Source of the DNA: Volvariella volvacea V23
Lineage: Eukaryota; Basidiomycota; Agaricomycetes; Agaricales; Pluteaceae
DNA: 64,000 nucleotides
Assembly: GCA_000349905.1 (NCBI GenBank)
Contig: KB722745.1
Location: forward strand, 844,622 to 908,621
Direction: 5' to 3'
Shown here: piece by piece, positions 63,279-64,000 of the stretch
Position numbering within the stretch: position 1 is the stretch's first letter
How the letters are laid out: every line of letters begins with the position of its first letter
The notes under the pieces: model-generated
Told to the model about the DNA's origin: nothing
Databases searched by the model: none
Seen by the model: only the letters and a program-made list of their open reading frames with translations
Program-made: the position numbers and the translations under genes

Positions 63279-64000
63279 TGTCATGGTTTTTCATATTTGG
63301 TCATGTTTGTTGCATGATTATATCATCAACACCCAATTATCTCTTCCATCATATCACTTCACCCTTCTTAGCACTTACCTTTAACTTCTAATACCCTCAT
63401 ATCTCAAGTATCTTCTATACCTTGTACTTCTTGAGTGGCCATCTCCTAATAGGTTACCATTATATGCCCTAAGTAGTGATATCCCTGATTGTTACTCTTG
63501 TTTCCTAAGCACTGGCTATAAGCCTTAAATATCTTGAGTTATCACTGCCTAGTGGTTACCACACAGACACCCTCTTATCTTAAGTGCTAAGTCAAGCCTT
63601 AAGTGCTTAAAGTGGTTATTCCTTAGGACACCTTGAGTAGTTACTTGTAACGTGCTAGTATAAGCACTTACTCAATACCTATATCGTATTCCACATCTTT
63701 CATCAACACCCCTAGTCATCATCTGTTGTATTACTCCTAGTAGGTCCCAGAATACTCTAGAACTATTGCTAGATCTCAGATCATATCATAGCTTATGTCA
63801 TATGCTGTACCTTGTAGAATATCCTAGAATACTCCTAGTTATATATGCAGTACTACATCTAGCTATTGGTCCCTTAAGTAGTCACATGACTTTTATCAGG
63901 CTGATAGATTGATTAGTCAATGCACTACAAACACTAGTAAATATGTACACATAACCTTCATGTATATAAGGCTTGTACCTTTGGGTTTTGCTTCCCAGAT
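63279..64000 (+). mobile_element. Second LTR of the same family, cut by the window end
   Basis: Begins TGTCATGG and follows the solo LTR at 58217 through CATGATTATATCATCAACAC, TAGTAGGTCCCAGAATACTC and GTATATAAGGCTTGTACC up to CCCAGAT at 64000. In the solo LTR the same stretch is 503 bp; here it is 722 bp, so about 220 bp is extra here or deleted there, between the ATCTCTTCC block and the TCAAGCCTTAAG block. The 3' end lies outside the window. Confidence 0.85.

Noticed and set aside
58217..64000. The two LTRs as the ends of one full-length retrotransposon
   Set aside because: The first LTR has its own 5-bp target duplication on both sides. The 4.4 kb between the copies contains no pol and consists of other elements and a host-gene fragment, and the copies differ in length by about 220 bp.

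Overview
The window comes from a filamentous basidiomycete, most likely a wood- or litter-decaying agaricomycete. The signs are dense genes with many short GT-AG introns (mostly about 50-60 nt), a basidiomycete-type (class I) cellobiose dehydrogenase without a cellulose-binding module, a class I hydrophobin, a fatty-acid dioxygenase of the Ppo type, several paralogous P450s, and tRNA genes with short canonical introns. Three runs of exactly 100 N are scaffold gaps. Two of them remove exons (PEX19 and Ppo).

1-35 kb is mostly housekeeping: Spg1/Tem1 septation GTPase (minus), secreted cellobiose dehydrogenase (plus), tRNA-Gly, PEX19 (minus, gap inside), an inverted pair of tRNA-Asp copies, a MARVEL-like four-span membrane protein (plus), a Ypk1/Gad8 AGC kinase (minus), a Cid1-type nucleotidyltransferase (minus), a broken P450 (plus), class II myosin heavy chain (minus, about 7.6 kb), a Ppo-type dioxygenase (minus), Ykt6 SNARE (minus) and a Cupin_5 protein (minus). 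Spg1, myosin II and the TORC2-type kinase all act in cytokinesis or cell growth, but they are not otherwise linked here.

35-56 kb holds an F-box protein and a Zn2Cys6 transcription factor (both minus, separated by long apparently non-coding stretches), a hydrophobin and a class I glutamine-amidotransferase-like protein (plus), and a tandem pair of P450s (minus). The P450 at 17.8-19.9 kb and the tandem pair are close paralogues sharing exon layout and a TATA-like box near the start. Each carries a different lesion: frameshifts in the first, a remodelled heme loop in the second, a nonsense codon plus a GC splice donor in the third.

56.8-64 kb is a transposon graveyard with much lower GC: a CTAG-rich patch, a DUF6532-like gene split by a solo LTR with a 5-bp target duplication, a possible second LTR family in reverse, a decayed Plavaka/KDZ-type transposase, a short TA-flanked inverted-repeat element, a gag zinc knuckle disrupted by an A26 tract, and a second, longer LTR copy that runs off the window end.

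I did not find a clearly new multi-gene system. The most unusual items are the three differently damaged P450 paralogues, the Ppo enzyme whose P450 half has lost its heme-ligand cysteine, the tRNA-Asp inverted repeat with a one-base difference, and the solo-LTR gene disruption.
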